Positions 1 through 9,578 of a stretch of DNA of 64,000 nucleotides are shown here, one piece after another. Source of the stretch: Heliocidaris erythrogramma (lineage: Eukaryota; Echinodermata; Echinoidea; Camarodonta; Echinometridae). Within the stretch, counting starts at the first letter, position 1. Each line of letters starts with the position of its first letter. The position numbers were made by a program, and so were the translations under genes. The notes under the pieces were generated by a model. The model did no database searches. It was not told the DNA's origin and saw nothing but the letters and a program-made list of their open reading frames with translations. The stretch covers positions 25,781,371 through 25,845,370 of the forward strand of contig CM046859.1 in the NCBI GenBank assembly GCA_025617745.1. The letters are read 5' to 3'.

Positions 1-250
1 TTTATAGCATATTCATTGCTGAAGAGTTGTTTAGCCAAACCAAGGTCATAGAGGGTTGGATTGAGGGCACTGTTTACATCGATAGGTTCTTGCATAGGGT
101 AATACTGAGGAGGATTGTTGGCAAAGTCCGCTAAGTCAACCTTGAAAATGTCCTCAAAACCGTAGAAGGAATATTGACTCTCAAACTGTGTTGATGGGTG
201 ACGAATGATTGTGATGTAAGCTGCATCGTCATACATGATACCGGCCATTT
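1..250 (-). CDS. Gal3ST exon 3 (partial at window edge): 3'-phosphate motif
   Basis: Begins after an acceptor (CTTATCAG|AA in minus-strand sense) and stays open to the window edge. [11 protein letters not shown] is the conserved 3'-PAPS-binding motif, followed by an aromatic stretch (QYSFYGF), as in Gal3ST enzymes. The exon continues to the left of the window. Confidence 0.85.
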
Positions 251-3200
251 CTGATAAGAAAATGAGAAACCAAAATATATTTTGATAATAATTACGATTC
301 CAGTAAGAATACAGTATAATGTACATATATCTGCCACAGTATATATCAAAATACTTTTACGATTAAGGATGTATGAATAAATCATATGATTAAGGGAACA
401 ACTTAGTGTTCCATGTGCATAATTTTTGTCCTGAATATAGAAGAAAATAAATGTTTTCAATTTTAAATCAGGATGGATTATCATTACAGTGATTGTGTTA
501 GGAGTATTTAGCCATATTGAAACTTGTCTTGATTGCTTGTAGCATATTTTTGGATTGGTTATCTTCCTGCATGCTTTACGTTCCTAGTACAACAAAATTT
601 TTGAAGAAATGCTGTGAGATTTTCCTGATTGAGGTAACAAAATAGCCCTGTGCATTTTGAAATGAAAAATTTGTGGGGTATTTTATGCCATCTATTGCAA
701 TACTGAAAAGGCCAAATCAGGCACAGGTTGTGAACAGTCACAAGAATAGTCTGATTATGTTCTGACTTGTAGCAGATGTAGTGTTCTTTCTGCAAGTGCC
801 TTGCTACTGATTGTAATTCATTTTGAACATCGACTTGGAATTTTATGACAATTTTAAATTATTTTAATAATTTTCAAAGACTCAATTTCCCTTTTTTTTC
901 TTCAGTTTCTGCATGTAGTATTTTTATTGTATAGTATGTGAATGGGTGGAAACCTATCTGTAAGTCAAAGTCCATGTAACATATAAATACAACTCACTTG
1001 GTCGATAATATCTTGCATGGTTTGCAAGCATGTTGTATTTTCCAGTAGGAGATTGAATGATTGATGTCTCTTGAAATAAGGAGGGTGCTCCAAAGTGTAC
1101 ACCCTCTTTGGGGAGAGCAAAAGTTAGCCCATTTGTGTCACCATACCGATACACAATGCTCTGAACAGTTGAACCCCCGGTCTTGTGTGTTTTCAGAAAG
1201 AGGAGGTTTTTTCTTGGTGCGCATGTCGAATCCTCACTGTTGAGACGTTCACTGGAGTTATAAAGAGATGCAGTCTTTACTGTCTTGTGCTTATTGAGAG
1301 CAGACTGTACATTATTCAAGTATGAATCTCTCGTTACATTAACATATACAGGGTACCCTTTTATTAGATTGTGAGGTGCTTGTGCAGAGGACTTCAGCTT
1401 TGAAGTTCTTTCAACAGATACCCCACTGATGAGGCTTTCCACATTGGCACCAATTTTTCCATGGCGATTCTTTAAAGTAGCTGATGTTTTCCCCTTTTCA
1501 CTTGATTGCTGTGCTGTCTTTGTGACATCAGGAGTCATGTGACCTTCTTTTGGCCTGATATGCCTGCATGTAGAATGTAAATGAAGGCAAAGATTTGAGA
1601 AAAAATGGAGGGATGAATCAGAGAATATATAATAAAATTGGGTTTCATATTATGCTGGTGTAGTGGTCCTAACTCTTTATGCTTTCATCATACCGAAAAT
1701 TTCCTTTTTTATTAATGCTTTACAGACCACCCTACAGCATTTCGGGTGTGGTCCATGTATGTTTTAGGCCCCCCCCCCCCCCGAAACCTAATCACTGTAA
1801 AGGTCACGTGTGCCTTATATTCTTACTCTAAGGGCAAAGTAGTTCCTCGGTTTATTTTTCTTAAATTGTTTTAGAGATTATATTAAATGTATATATGAAG
1901 TTAATAGTATATTCTCATGGAAATTATACATGCGTTTTTTATATATTCACCAATAAGTAACAATAACGTGAATGCTTTTAACGAGGAAGGATAATAAAAC
2001 TTGTTTAAGAAGTAGTCCGCACACATGTGGCTACATGTCAGGCAAGGCCCTGCTGTGTATGACATCTTACGTTCAAGGCAGCAAGTTACCAGTTTGTGAA
2101 GCTGTCTCTAGTAGCCGTTATTTGCAGTTAACATGCATTAAAGCCACTGACATGACTGATTTTGAAGTTTTGGTGATGGGCACATCTGAGATGTAACTTT
2201 CTTAACCAGTATGACATATTCTGACTAGGGGGTTTCTGTTTTCCATTATTTTCATCAAAATAATAAACCACGAGCATACAACCAATGGCGTCTTCAGTAT
2301 TTTTGTAGTCGGTCAAATACATAAAATGGTGGTGTTCAGAGGTAAGGAAGTCATGAAAATCACTTGCTTACGATAATTACATACTCAATACTATATTTCT
2401 GTGCAAGGAAACAACAAAAAATAACAATCTAGCCACAAACTGCAATATATCGCTTAGGAAAATAAACATGACGTCCAGATCTTGTTTGTCTGATCGGTGG
2501 ATCTGGAGCGATCGTGTCTTCGCGCGAAACGTCGGAATTAGCGCGCTCTTCCACATAAGCGACTTTTAACCGGTCGAGGCTAATTTGGTCGCGCTTTCCA
2601 CCAAGATCAATCGTGAAGAACTTTTTGTTACGCTTAAACACTATGCATGGCCCTTTGTAGGGTTGTTGTAAGGGCTTGCGCACGGAGTCTACTCTAACGA
2701 AAACGTGCGAGCACTTAAACAAGTCTTTAGGAACGTGACAAGGGCCTTGTTTTGCTCTCGTCGGCGTAACGGTACACGTGGACATGTGTCGACGCAAACG
2801 TGAAACGTAGTCACAAGGGTCTAATTCTACCTGCTTGGTTGCTACGAATTCACCGGGTAATCGGAGAGTAGTCCCGTAGACTAACTCTGCTGGCGAACAT
2901 GACAAATCCTCTTTCACGGTGGTACGAATACCAAGAAGCGTCACGGGTAAGTATTCATGCCAAAGTCTAGGATCGTCGTGCGCTTTTAATGCGGCTTTGA
3001 GCTGCCGATGGAACCTTTCGATGATCCCATTTGCAGCCGGATGATACGCAGTAGTGCGTATCCGCGTTGTCCCTAACAACTTCATCAATCCAGCAAAAAG
3101 TCGGGACTCAAATTGCTTGCCGCGATCAGTGGTTATGATGTCGGGCGCACCGAATACAGCAATCCATCTATCGACAAGGGCTTTTGCGATAGTTTCGGCG

Positions 3201-6200
3201 GTGATATCGGGTACTGGAATGGCTTCGGGCCATCGCGTGTATCTGTCTATACACGTCAGCAAGTAGGTATTACCGTTGGATGGTAGCAATGGTCATACTA
3301 TGTCAATGTGTACATGCGCGAATCTTGCGTCAGGAGTGCTAAACGTACCGAGAGGGGCCTTGATATGCCTATGCGTCTTAGACTTCTGGCACGGCAAACA
3401 TTCTTGTGCCCATTTCCGAACTGTCTTGCTTACGCCGGGCCAAACAAATCGAGACTTAACAGCTCGTTGCGTTGCCCGTACTCCAGGGTGGGATAGACCA
3501 TGCACGGCATTGAATACTGCCCTCCTGTGACTCTCCGGAACGAACGGACGCGTACGGCCATGAGATACATCACAAATGATTGTACCTCCTGACATGATGC
3601 GCGGTACTGATTTGAGTACCATGCTTGTTTCTGATCCGGACGCGAGTAATGCTCTTAACTCTGGGTCGGTTTTTTGCGCTTCGGCAATCAAGGAGTAGTC
3701 GACGCAAGTGTCTGTGTACAAGGCATTCATATCTGGACGAGATAGAGTATCGGCCACCACATTGTCTTGACCTTTCACGTAACGTAGGTCAGTAGTGAAT
3801 TGCGAAATATAGTCCAAATGTCTAATCTCGCGGGGACTATGTCGATCTGGCCGTGCATTAAATGCATACGTTAACGGCTTGTGGTCAGTATACACGCAGA
3901 AATTTCGACCATCAAGCATGTAGCGGAAGTGCCTTATGGTAAGGTATACGGCTAACAATTCTCGACTGAATGTACTGTATCTCGTTTCTGCTGGTGAGAG
4001 TTTCCGCGAGAAAAATGCTAGCGGTTGCCATGCATCGTTGTTGAGTTGTTGGACAACTCCGCCAATGGCGCGATCGGACGCATCTACCATCAAACTGAGC
4101 GGAAAATTGGCATTCGGGTAGGCCAAAAGGGTAGTCTCTGCCAACTTTTCCTTGACCGCAACAAATGCAGCGTCGCAAGCCGGCGTCCAACCTAGTGGCT
4201 TTCTTGAACGTTTAGGACGAGATCGGAGGAATTTGTGCGCAATCGGGAATGAACCTGCGATAGAAGTTCACCAGACCTAGAAATGCGCGTAGACCTTTCA
4301 AGGAAGTGGGGACGCTACATTGGCGGATAGCGGCCACTTTGCCTGGAAGCGGGCTAACTCCAGCACGATTGATCCGATGACCTAAAAAGTCTAGCTCAGA
4401 TCGACCGAACACGCACTTGTCTAGATTAACGATCACACCAAACTTTCGAAGTCTGTCAAATAGTTGCCGCAGGTGGAGTTCATGCTCCTCCTTGCTACTA
4501 CTAGCGACTAACAGATCATCAATATACGCATAGACGTTCGGTAAACCACGTATTACTTCGTCTATGAATCGTTGAAACGATTGTGCTGCGTTTCGTAATC
4601 CGAATGGCATCCGAACGAATTCGAATAAACCGAATGGGGTACATATCGCGGTTTTCCCTACGTCATCGGGCGCAACTGGAATTTGGTGGTATGCTCGAAC
4701 TAAATCTACCTTCGAGAATACTTGCATTCCATGGAGGTTTGCTGCGAAGTCCTGTATATGCGGCACAGGATAACGGTCGGGAACTGTTACGCGATTCAAT
4801 GCTCTATAATCGCCGCAATAATATCCAAATCTAGCATATGTTGGAATTCATCCCGCGCTATTTTCATCTTGTCCGGAGCTAGTCTGCGAGGCTTCGCGCT
4901 GACTGGCGGACCACGCGTGTCGATGTAGTGAACTACATCGTGCTTTAACGCTTGCGCTTTGTAGATGGGTACAGTGACGTCACTATACTCCGCGCGCACA
5001 AGTTTGTACAGTGGATCAGGATTATCAGTTGTATTGTACACGGGGCTAATACGCGGACAGTTTGCAGGGTTGCCCGTTACGTGTAAACCGGTAACGCAGT
5101 CAATTAACTTGCGTCGGTTCATATCGACGAGTAATCGAAAGTGGTGTAAAAAATCGGCACCTAGTATCGGCATAGATACATCAGCAATAACAAATACCCA
5201 TTGGCATTTGCGACGCAGACCTAAGTTCAATGTAAGCGAACGTCGCCCGTAAGTGGCAATAATGGAGCCATTGGCTGCCTTCAGCGTAATGTCGGATTTA
5301 CAAGTTCGCTGCTGTTTGGTGGGGGGAAATACCGAGACGGCCGCGCCGGTGTCAACCAGAAATTTCGCGCGCAAGTTTATCTCCGTAACATAGAAAAGAT
5401 GACTCTCTGGCTGACCAGTCGGTTTTGTCGCCCCAACCCTCTGGTCTACTAGTTTTCCGATTCCTGTCGCGAACAGGGCGGTCGGCAATGGTGTGCATTA
5501 TCACCATATTTGCTATGATACCAGCAAAGTTCGTCGGTCGTAGTACCAGATGGTGTATCGCGCTTAACCTCGCGCTTGCGGCTGTGACTACGACTTCTGC
5601 TGCGACTACGCTGCAAGTGTCCTACCACGGTCGTGAGCTCGCGTACTAATTTAGTAAGCTCGGTCACCTGACTTTCAAGGGTATGCACGGGTTTCGGAGC
5701 CATTTCAGCCTTTTCCGGCGCGATGGCTGAAATTGTGCCGGGTGGATCGGGCTGCGCCTCTATTATTCGATCAGCCAATTCGGCTAGCTCAGCAAGAGGT
5801 AAGGCTTCACTAGTAGAAGCAAGTATTAAGCGCACATTGACGGGTAGGCGTTGGAGGAATAATTGCTTTAATATTCCCTTCTCAAGTTTTTGCTCGCCTA
5901 GAAATTGTTCCATTCTACGAAGTAGTTGGGATGGCTTCCTATCCCCCAACTCTTCTTCTGTGAGAAGCATCTGTACTCTGCGCTGCTCAGACGCACTCAC
6001 GCGCGCAATGAGATTTTTTTTGAGAGTAGAGTACTGTTCCGTCTCCGGAGGGCTAATCAAGATGTCTCGAACATCTTGTGCGACTTCCTGTGGAAGAGCG
6101 GCAATCACGTACGCATATTTTGTAGCCTCTGTTGTGATGGCTCGCGTAGCAAACTGCGCTTCAGCTTGCGCAAACCAGACTAAGGGGTCTGACTTCCAAA

Positions 6201-8179
6201 AAGGCGGAAGTTTCACAGCAACCGCGCTCAACATGGGCTGTGCTATCGCACCAGCTTCGGAAGCAGTGCTGTCTCGATCTGTCATGATGTAATATAATGC
6301 AAAATAATGTAATACAATACGTATATTCAATAACAAAATATAGTTCTGGATTATAATTATGTTCCAATAACAAATAGTTCATCAATTAATTAAGTCTGCA
6401 TAGTAATTATAAAATCTCCCTCTGTAAGATCAAGTAGGCTTCTGATCCCGTCAGGTTCTCTGATCAATCCCATAAGCCTCTCAAATCACATCAAGCTGAC
6501 GTTGGTATCTGAGCGCGTCGAACGTCGGCTCTGATCAAGTCGTTCTCACTTCAGGATCACGTCGGCTCTGATCAGGTTGCCTCTGATCACGTCGGCCTAT
6601 CAATCACGTCGGTCTAGCATCACGTCGGCCTTGGATCACGTCGGTCTTGAATCACGTCGGTCTTGAATCACGTCGGCCTCGAATCACGTCGGCCTTGAAT
6701 CACGTCGGTCTCGAATCACGTCGGCCTTGAATCACGTCGGGGTCACCAATGTGGGGCTGAACACCACCATTTTATGTATTTGACCGACTACAAAAATACT
6801 GAAGACACCATTGGTTGTATGCTCGTGGTTTATTATTTTGATGAAAATAATGGAAAACAGAAACCCCCTAGTCAGAATATGTCATACGTGTTAAGAAAGT
6901 TACATCTCAGATGTGCCCATCACCAAAACTTGCAAATCAGTCATGTCAGTGGCTTTAATGCATGTTAACTGCAAATAACGGCTACTGGAGACAGCTTCAC
7001 AAACTGGTAACTTGCTGCCTTGAACGTAAGATGTCATGTGGTTACACAGCAGGGCCTTGCCTGACATGTAGCCACATGTGTGCGGACTACTTCTTAAGCA
7101 AGTTTTATTATCCTTCCTCGTTAAAAGCATTCACGTTATTGTTACTTATTGGTGAATATATAAAAAACGCATGTATAATCTCCATGAGAATATACTATTA
7201 ACTTCATATATACATTTAATATAATCTCTAAAACAATTTAAGAAAAATAAACCGAGGAACTACTTTGCCCTTAGAGTAAGAATATAAGGCACACGTGACC
7301 TTTACAGTGATTAGGTTTCGGGGGGGGGGGGGCCTAAAACATACATCGACCACACCTGAAATGCTGTAGGGTGGTCTGTAAAGCATTAATAAAAAAGGAA
7401 ATTTTCGGTATGATGAAAGCATAAAGAGATAGGACCACTACAATGATATATATGTGTAGAACATGCTGTTATGAATGTCTATGGAAAGGGAATTGCAGTG
7501 CATTACATAGCATTCATTGATTCAATTTGGAGAAATTGGAATCAATTCATTCATCAGTTGATACTTTGTGCAAAGGTACAAATACATTGTTATTTTTGCT
7601 TCTGTATAAATGAAAATTAGTAAAGCAGGATAGCAGTTTTAGGACAACAAAAATCCCCCTATTTTCCACCTCTGGACAACCACTAAAAATTATCATAATT
7701 ACTCTAGAATGAAAACCCACCAATCAACTACAATTGTACAACTACCCCCTAAGACAACTGCTGCTGTATTCTCGGAAAACTGCCCCCCTCCCAATTTTCC
7801 CTAGCACAACTACGCTGAAAGAGGAATTAATCTGTCCCCTAGGACAACAGGACAACTTATCCCCCTAGGACGCCTATTCCTCAAAGAAAAGAAAATCACA
7901 CTCGATTTGAGTTTTAACCAATCATGACCATGTATTTGGGTCTTGTGTTTGATTTTGGAGAATGGTTGAATAGTAACTGAAGTTTTATACTAGAGGCCTC
8001 AGAGGGAAGTTTGGTTATACATACGCAACTTGCACTGTTTGTTCACCACTCTTGAACTCTGTCTTCTTCTCCATGACTCTTGATGTAAACCCTCTGGGAC
8101 CTCTCAGGGCTAAGGCAAGAAGGACCAGGGCCAGCAAAGCCAAGAGGAGGGAAACCGCAATTCTCTTGCATGTGTTCAT
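1..8179 (-). CDS. Galactose-3-O-sulfotransferase family protein, 5' part (spliced, runs off the left edge)
   Basis: Three coding exons on the minus strand (8,179-8,025; 1,554-998; 250-1) join in phase and give the first 320 residues. By family knowledge these Golgi type II membrane enzymes transfer sulfate from PAPS to the 3-OH of galactose on glycolipids or glycans. Residues about 7-27 are a leucine/alanine-rich signal anchor after a short basic N-terminus. A polar stem of about 140 residues follows, with possible N-glycosylation sites NVT (124) and NSS (151). The catalytic domain opens with [10 protein letters not shown] (about 172-181), the 5'-phosphosulfate-binding loop. [11 protein letters not shown] (252-262) is the 3'-phosphate-binding motif typical of Gal3ST enzymes. 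Family members are usually about 400-490 residues, so the C-terminal third lies outside the window. The start chosen is the first ATG just before the anchor; the frame stays open upstream only through a poly-C-derived stretch. Which paralogue it is (GAL3ST1-4-like) cannot be decided. Confidence 0.85.
251..997 (-). other. Gal3ST intron 2
   Basis: AT-rich sequence of 747 bp between the two exons. I see no conserved ORF or recognisable repeat family in it. Confidence 0.7.
998..1554 (-). CDS. Gal3ST exon 2: stem and 5'-PAPS loop
   Basis: 557 bp between an acceptor (TATCAG|G) and a donor (CCAA|GTGAGT), read on the minus strand. It encodes the stem and the start of the sulfotransferase fold, with the P-loop-like motif KTHKTGGST. 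Entry phase 1 fits exon 1; the single A left at the end joins AA of exon 3 to make lysine. Confidence 0.85.
1659..2339 (+). repeat. Second LTR, inverted relative to the element body
   Basis: Reads as LTR sense on the plus strand, starting TGTAGTGGTCC and stopping at GTGTTCAG; the last seven or so bases (CCCCACA in the other copy) are missing. A possible AATAAA lies at 2,262-2,267. Being inverted, it cannot be a normal 3' LTR: either an independent LTR, a rearranged end, or a misassembly. Confidence 0.85.
2429..3292 (-). pseudogene. gypsy pol: integrase core and C-terminus
   Basis: Same frame as the preceding segment after the TGA. Shows the integrase core ([18 protein letters not shown] with the second [13 protein letters not shown] with the E) and a GPY/F-like tail ([16 protein letters not shown]). 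It ends with a normal stop at 2,429. I see no chromodomain. Confidence 0.85.
3293..4230 (-). pseudogene. gypsy pol: RNase H and integrase zinc-binding region
   Basis: Frame resumes after the second indel with GWTPAC-type connection sequence. RNase H residues are visible in [20 protein letters not shown] and VADTLSR. The integrase HHCC zinc-binding region follows ([16 protein letters not shown]), then the start of the core (HVHIDIV). An in-frame TGA at 3,293-3,295 ends it between the first and second catalytic acidic residues. Confidence 0.85.
4212..4830 (-). pseudogene. gypsy pol: reverse transcriptase core
   Basis: Carries RT motif A ([13 protein letters not shown]), [15 protein letters not shown], the catalytic YIDD box ([11 protein letters not shown]) and FLGHRI, all typical of Ty3/gypsy. 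GDYRALNR is readable just upstream in the same frame. This frame differs from that of both the protease and the RNase H/integrase, which share one frame. So an indel lies on each side (about 4,800-4,830 and about 4,210-4,230) and the two compensate. Confidence 0.85.
4796..5488 (-). pseudogene. gypsy pol: aspartic protease and start of RT
   Basis: Open frame with an aspartic protease signature ([13 protein letters not shown] near residue 45, then ILGADFL), followed by the linker that leads into reverse transcriptase ([19 protein letters not shown]). The frame ends at 4,796-4,798 because the segment normally between this point and RT motif 1 is shortened and frame-shifted around 4,800-4,830. 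There is no plain ATG near the overlap with gag, so it is probably made only as a Gag-Pol fusion. Confidence 0.8.
5449..6295 (-). CDS. Gag of the gypsy element
   Basis: 282 codons from ATG at 6,295; the frame is open a little further upstream, but MTDRDS is the natural start. The N-terminal two thirds are helical with the capsid-like KLPPFW near the start. A coiled-coil-like stretch and an arginine/serine repeat ([13 protein letters not shown]) follow. The C-terminus holds [18 protein letters not shown], the Cys/His motif used by many animal gypsy Gag proteins in place of a CCHC knuckle. It ends in a different frame from the protease with about 40 bp of overlap, so pol needs a frameshift, or the shift is damage. 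I see no internal stop. Confidence 0.8.
6556..6740 (-). repeat. 16-bp tandem array derived from the primer-binding site
   Basis: ATCACGTCGG (plus sense) begins at 6,603, 6,619, 6,635, 6,651, 6,667, 6,683, 6,699, 6,715 and 6,731, exactly 16 bp apart; the last copy is the primer-binding site itself. Two more copies lie at 6,556 and 6,586, with decayed ones between and beyond. The linker is mostly CCTTGA, GTCTTGA-like or CCTCGA. Only the inner ten bases of the primer site are repeated; the CCA-proximal part is not. Confidence 0.92.
6731..6748 (-). promoter_or_regulatory. Primer-binding site for tRNA-Trp
   Basis: The plus strand reads ATCACGTCGGGGTCACCA, identical to the 3' end of animal tRNA-Trp including the added CCA, so its complement is the minus-sense primer site. 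It sits one base inside the LTR end, as expected for first-strand cDNA priming. Confidence 0.85.
6750..7440 (-). repeat. 5' LTR of the gypsy element
   Basis: 691 bp in minus sense from TGTAGTGGTCC to CCCCACA, giving the usual TG...CA ends. The inner end is set by the primer-binding site one base away. A run of 13-14 C (minus sense) lies in the first fifth. Matches 1,659-2,339 in opposite orientation with about 15 single-base differences by eye and one 6-bp indel. The short ORFs inside do not look like genes. Confidence 0.88.
7441..8024 (-). other. Gal3ST intron 1 remainder with degenerate CCTAGGACAAC repeats
   Basis: No coding signal. Between about 7,640 and 7,880 the plus strand has loosely repeated pieces like CCCCCTAAGACAACTG and CCCCTAGGACAAC separated by 20-40 bp. 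Similar stretches occur at 12,655-12,780 (reverse) and 30,505-30,640. Confidence 0.5.
8025..8179 (-). CDS. Gal3ST exon 1: signal anchor
   Basis: Starts at ATG 8,179 with a short basic N-terminus and then a hydrophobic run rich in L, A and V. The exon ends in codon phase 2 at a good donor (GC|GTATGT in minus-strand sense). The two leftover bases plus the first base of exon 2 make an alanine codon. Confidence 0.75.
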
Positions 8180-8303
8180 TGTTAGAACCCTGTACAACAG
8201 CATAGATTGAAGATGGTGTCCTTTATTTGAAATCTGACCACTGTAAGGGAAAAAAATACCTGGGGGGGGGGGGGGGGGGGGCGGGGGCACTATATAGTGT
8301 GCG

Positions 8304-8822
8304 GTGGGTATGTGCTGCCCAGAAGACCCCATTTTTACACTCAAATTTCTGTTCCAAAGCATACCATTTTTTTCTTGCTGAGAAAAAGAAGAGAAAACCG
8401 TTCCAAAGCACCGCTTTTTTTTTTCATTTCGTCGTTCCGGCCATTCTGGCCAGCCCCTCCCTGGCCCGTTTCGAAGACACCATAGACTTGCCATGACACA
8501 CAGCGTATTTAGCGAATGGGAGCTTGTGTGTGGGAACCAGGGTAGCGTTTCATCAAACGGTCATAGGTGCGGGTTCGCCGACATCCCATTGAAACGCGTG
8601 CATTAAAATGAACATGCGTTTCAATGGGATGTCAGCGAACTTGTGCTTGTGACGGTTTGGTGAAACGATGACCGGTTCCGTAGCATCATATTTATATTGT
8701 TATCCAGTTCCAAAGAGTCCCGTTTTCAAAAATGTTAGTAGTTCCGAAGACCATCCTTTTTTCGTGATACGCTCGTTCCGAAGCCCCCTTTTTTTGTCTT
8801 GCCGGCAGCACATACCCACCAC
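8304..8822. mobile_element. Fold-back (palindromic) element
   Basis: GGTGGGTATGTGCTGCC at 8,304-8,320 faces its reverse complement at 8,804-8,820. An inner hairpin at about 8,565-8,640 pairs GACATCCCATTGAAACGCG with CGCGTTTCAATGGGATGTC-like sequence. TTCCAAAGC/TTCCGAAGC pieces lie on both arms. A run of about 18 G abuts the left end. Probably a non-autonomous DNA element; no coding. Confidence 0.6.
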
Positions 8823-8890
8823 TTTTTGGGTCGAGTGCAAAATAGTTTTTCAGAAGAAATTCAGCCAGGACAATGGTAGAGTCTAGAGGT

Positions 8891-9172
8891 GTTGTGGTCT
8901 AGTGGATAAGTCACCAGACTGTGTATCACAAGGCATGGGTTTTGATTCCCTGCCACAGCACTGACTTCCTTTGGCAAGACATTATTCTACATTTGCCATA
9001 CTAGACCCTGGTGAAGTAAGTGGGTAACAATAGGAATAAATCCTTTGAGTGTTTCAGCACCTTATCAGGACAGCTAGCTAGGCAAGAGCCGGGGGCGATA
9101 ATCCAAAGCTCTTTTGAAGTATAGAGGCATTGCAAATATGTGATTTGCGCTATACCAGAAATAAATATTACT
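8891..9172 (+). mobile_element. tRNA-derived SINE, family 1
   Basis: The head has a box A-like GTGGTCTAGTGGATAAG and box B-like GGTTTTGATTCCC. The body has CCTTTGGCAAGACATTATT and GACCCTGGTGAAGTAAGTGGGTAAC. The tail includes TTGCGCTATACC. Similar bodies occur at about 45,480, 57,767, 59,107 (plus) and 57,100-56,945 (minus). Confidence 0.65.
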
Positions 9173-9578
9173 GAATATCACTGTTACATTTCCAACATTA
9201 CCTTTAGACGACGACAGTCCCAGTTGAACTGAAATTATAGCAATCTTCTGTTCAGCTTTCTATTATGCACCAGTGCAAGATGGTAAGATTATAAAACTAA
9301 GGATGAGAAAGAAGTTCCAATGGACTGCATGATTATTTCTTACCAAATTTACACTCATTTGTGTACATGGAATACATTTATGCCATTTACATGTGTGCCA
9401 ATCATGGATGAATTTGGTAAACATTTCAAAGTACATGTGTATTCAGCCAGGACTTCAGCTTTGTCAATATTAGGCTGTGTTAATAAAAAAAATTTCATCC
9501 CATAATCTTGCTTTTGAATGATGTTTTCCTTAAGACATGGTTGCACTCATAAGATTGCTTGGGGTACATTCAAAGCAT

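Larger units (their letters stand above)
1659..7440 (-). mobile_element. Ty3/gypsy LTR retrotransposon with inverted LTRs, inside Gal3ST intron 1
   Basis: In minus-strand order: 5' LTR (7,440-6,750), tRNA-Trp primer-binding site (6,748-6,731), a tandem array in the leader (to about 6,556), gag (6,295-5,449), protease, reverse transcriptase, RNase H and DDE integrase (to 2,429). The domain order RT-RNaseH-IN is that of Ty3/gypsy. The LTR expected at the 3' end is present at 1,659-2,339 but in opposite orientation, and no purine tract lies next to it. No matching 5-bp target duplication is visible (GCTGG on the left, ATGAT on the right). pol has one nonsense codon and at least two frame-breaking indels, so this copy is not autonomous. 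It has the same sense as the host gene. Confidence 0.9.

Noticed and set aside
6556..6748. CRISPR-like array
   Set aside because: Direct repeats at 16-bp period have no unique spacers and end in the primer site of a retrotransposon in an animal genome.
6728..6748. tRNA-Trp gene
   Set aside because: Only the last 18 bases of a tRNA are present (CCA included, which nuclear tRNA genes lack); the rest of the cloverleaf is absent. It is a primer-binding site.
1659..7440. DIRS-type element (inverted terminal repeats)
   Set aside because: The element codes for a DDE integrase and aspartic protease of Ty3/gypsy type; no tyrosine recombinase is seen.
8015..8494. N-terminal extension of Gal3ST to 159 codons
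   Set aside because: The upstream part runs through a poly-C-coded proline run and a fold-back repeat; the ATG at 8,179 next to the membrane anchor is the sensible start.
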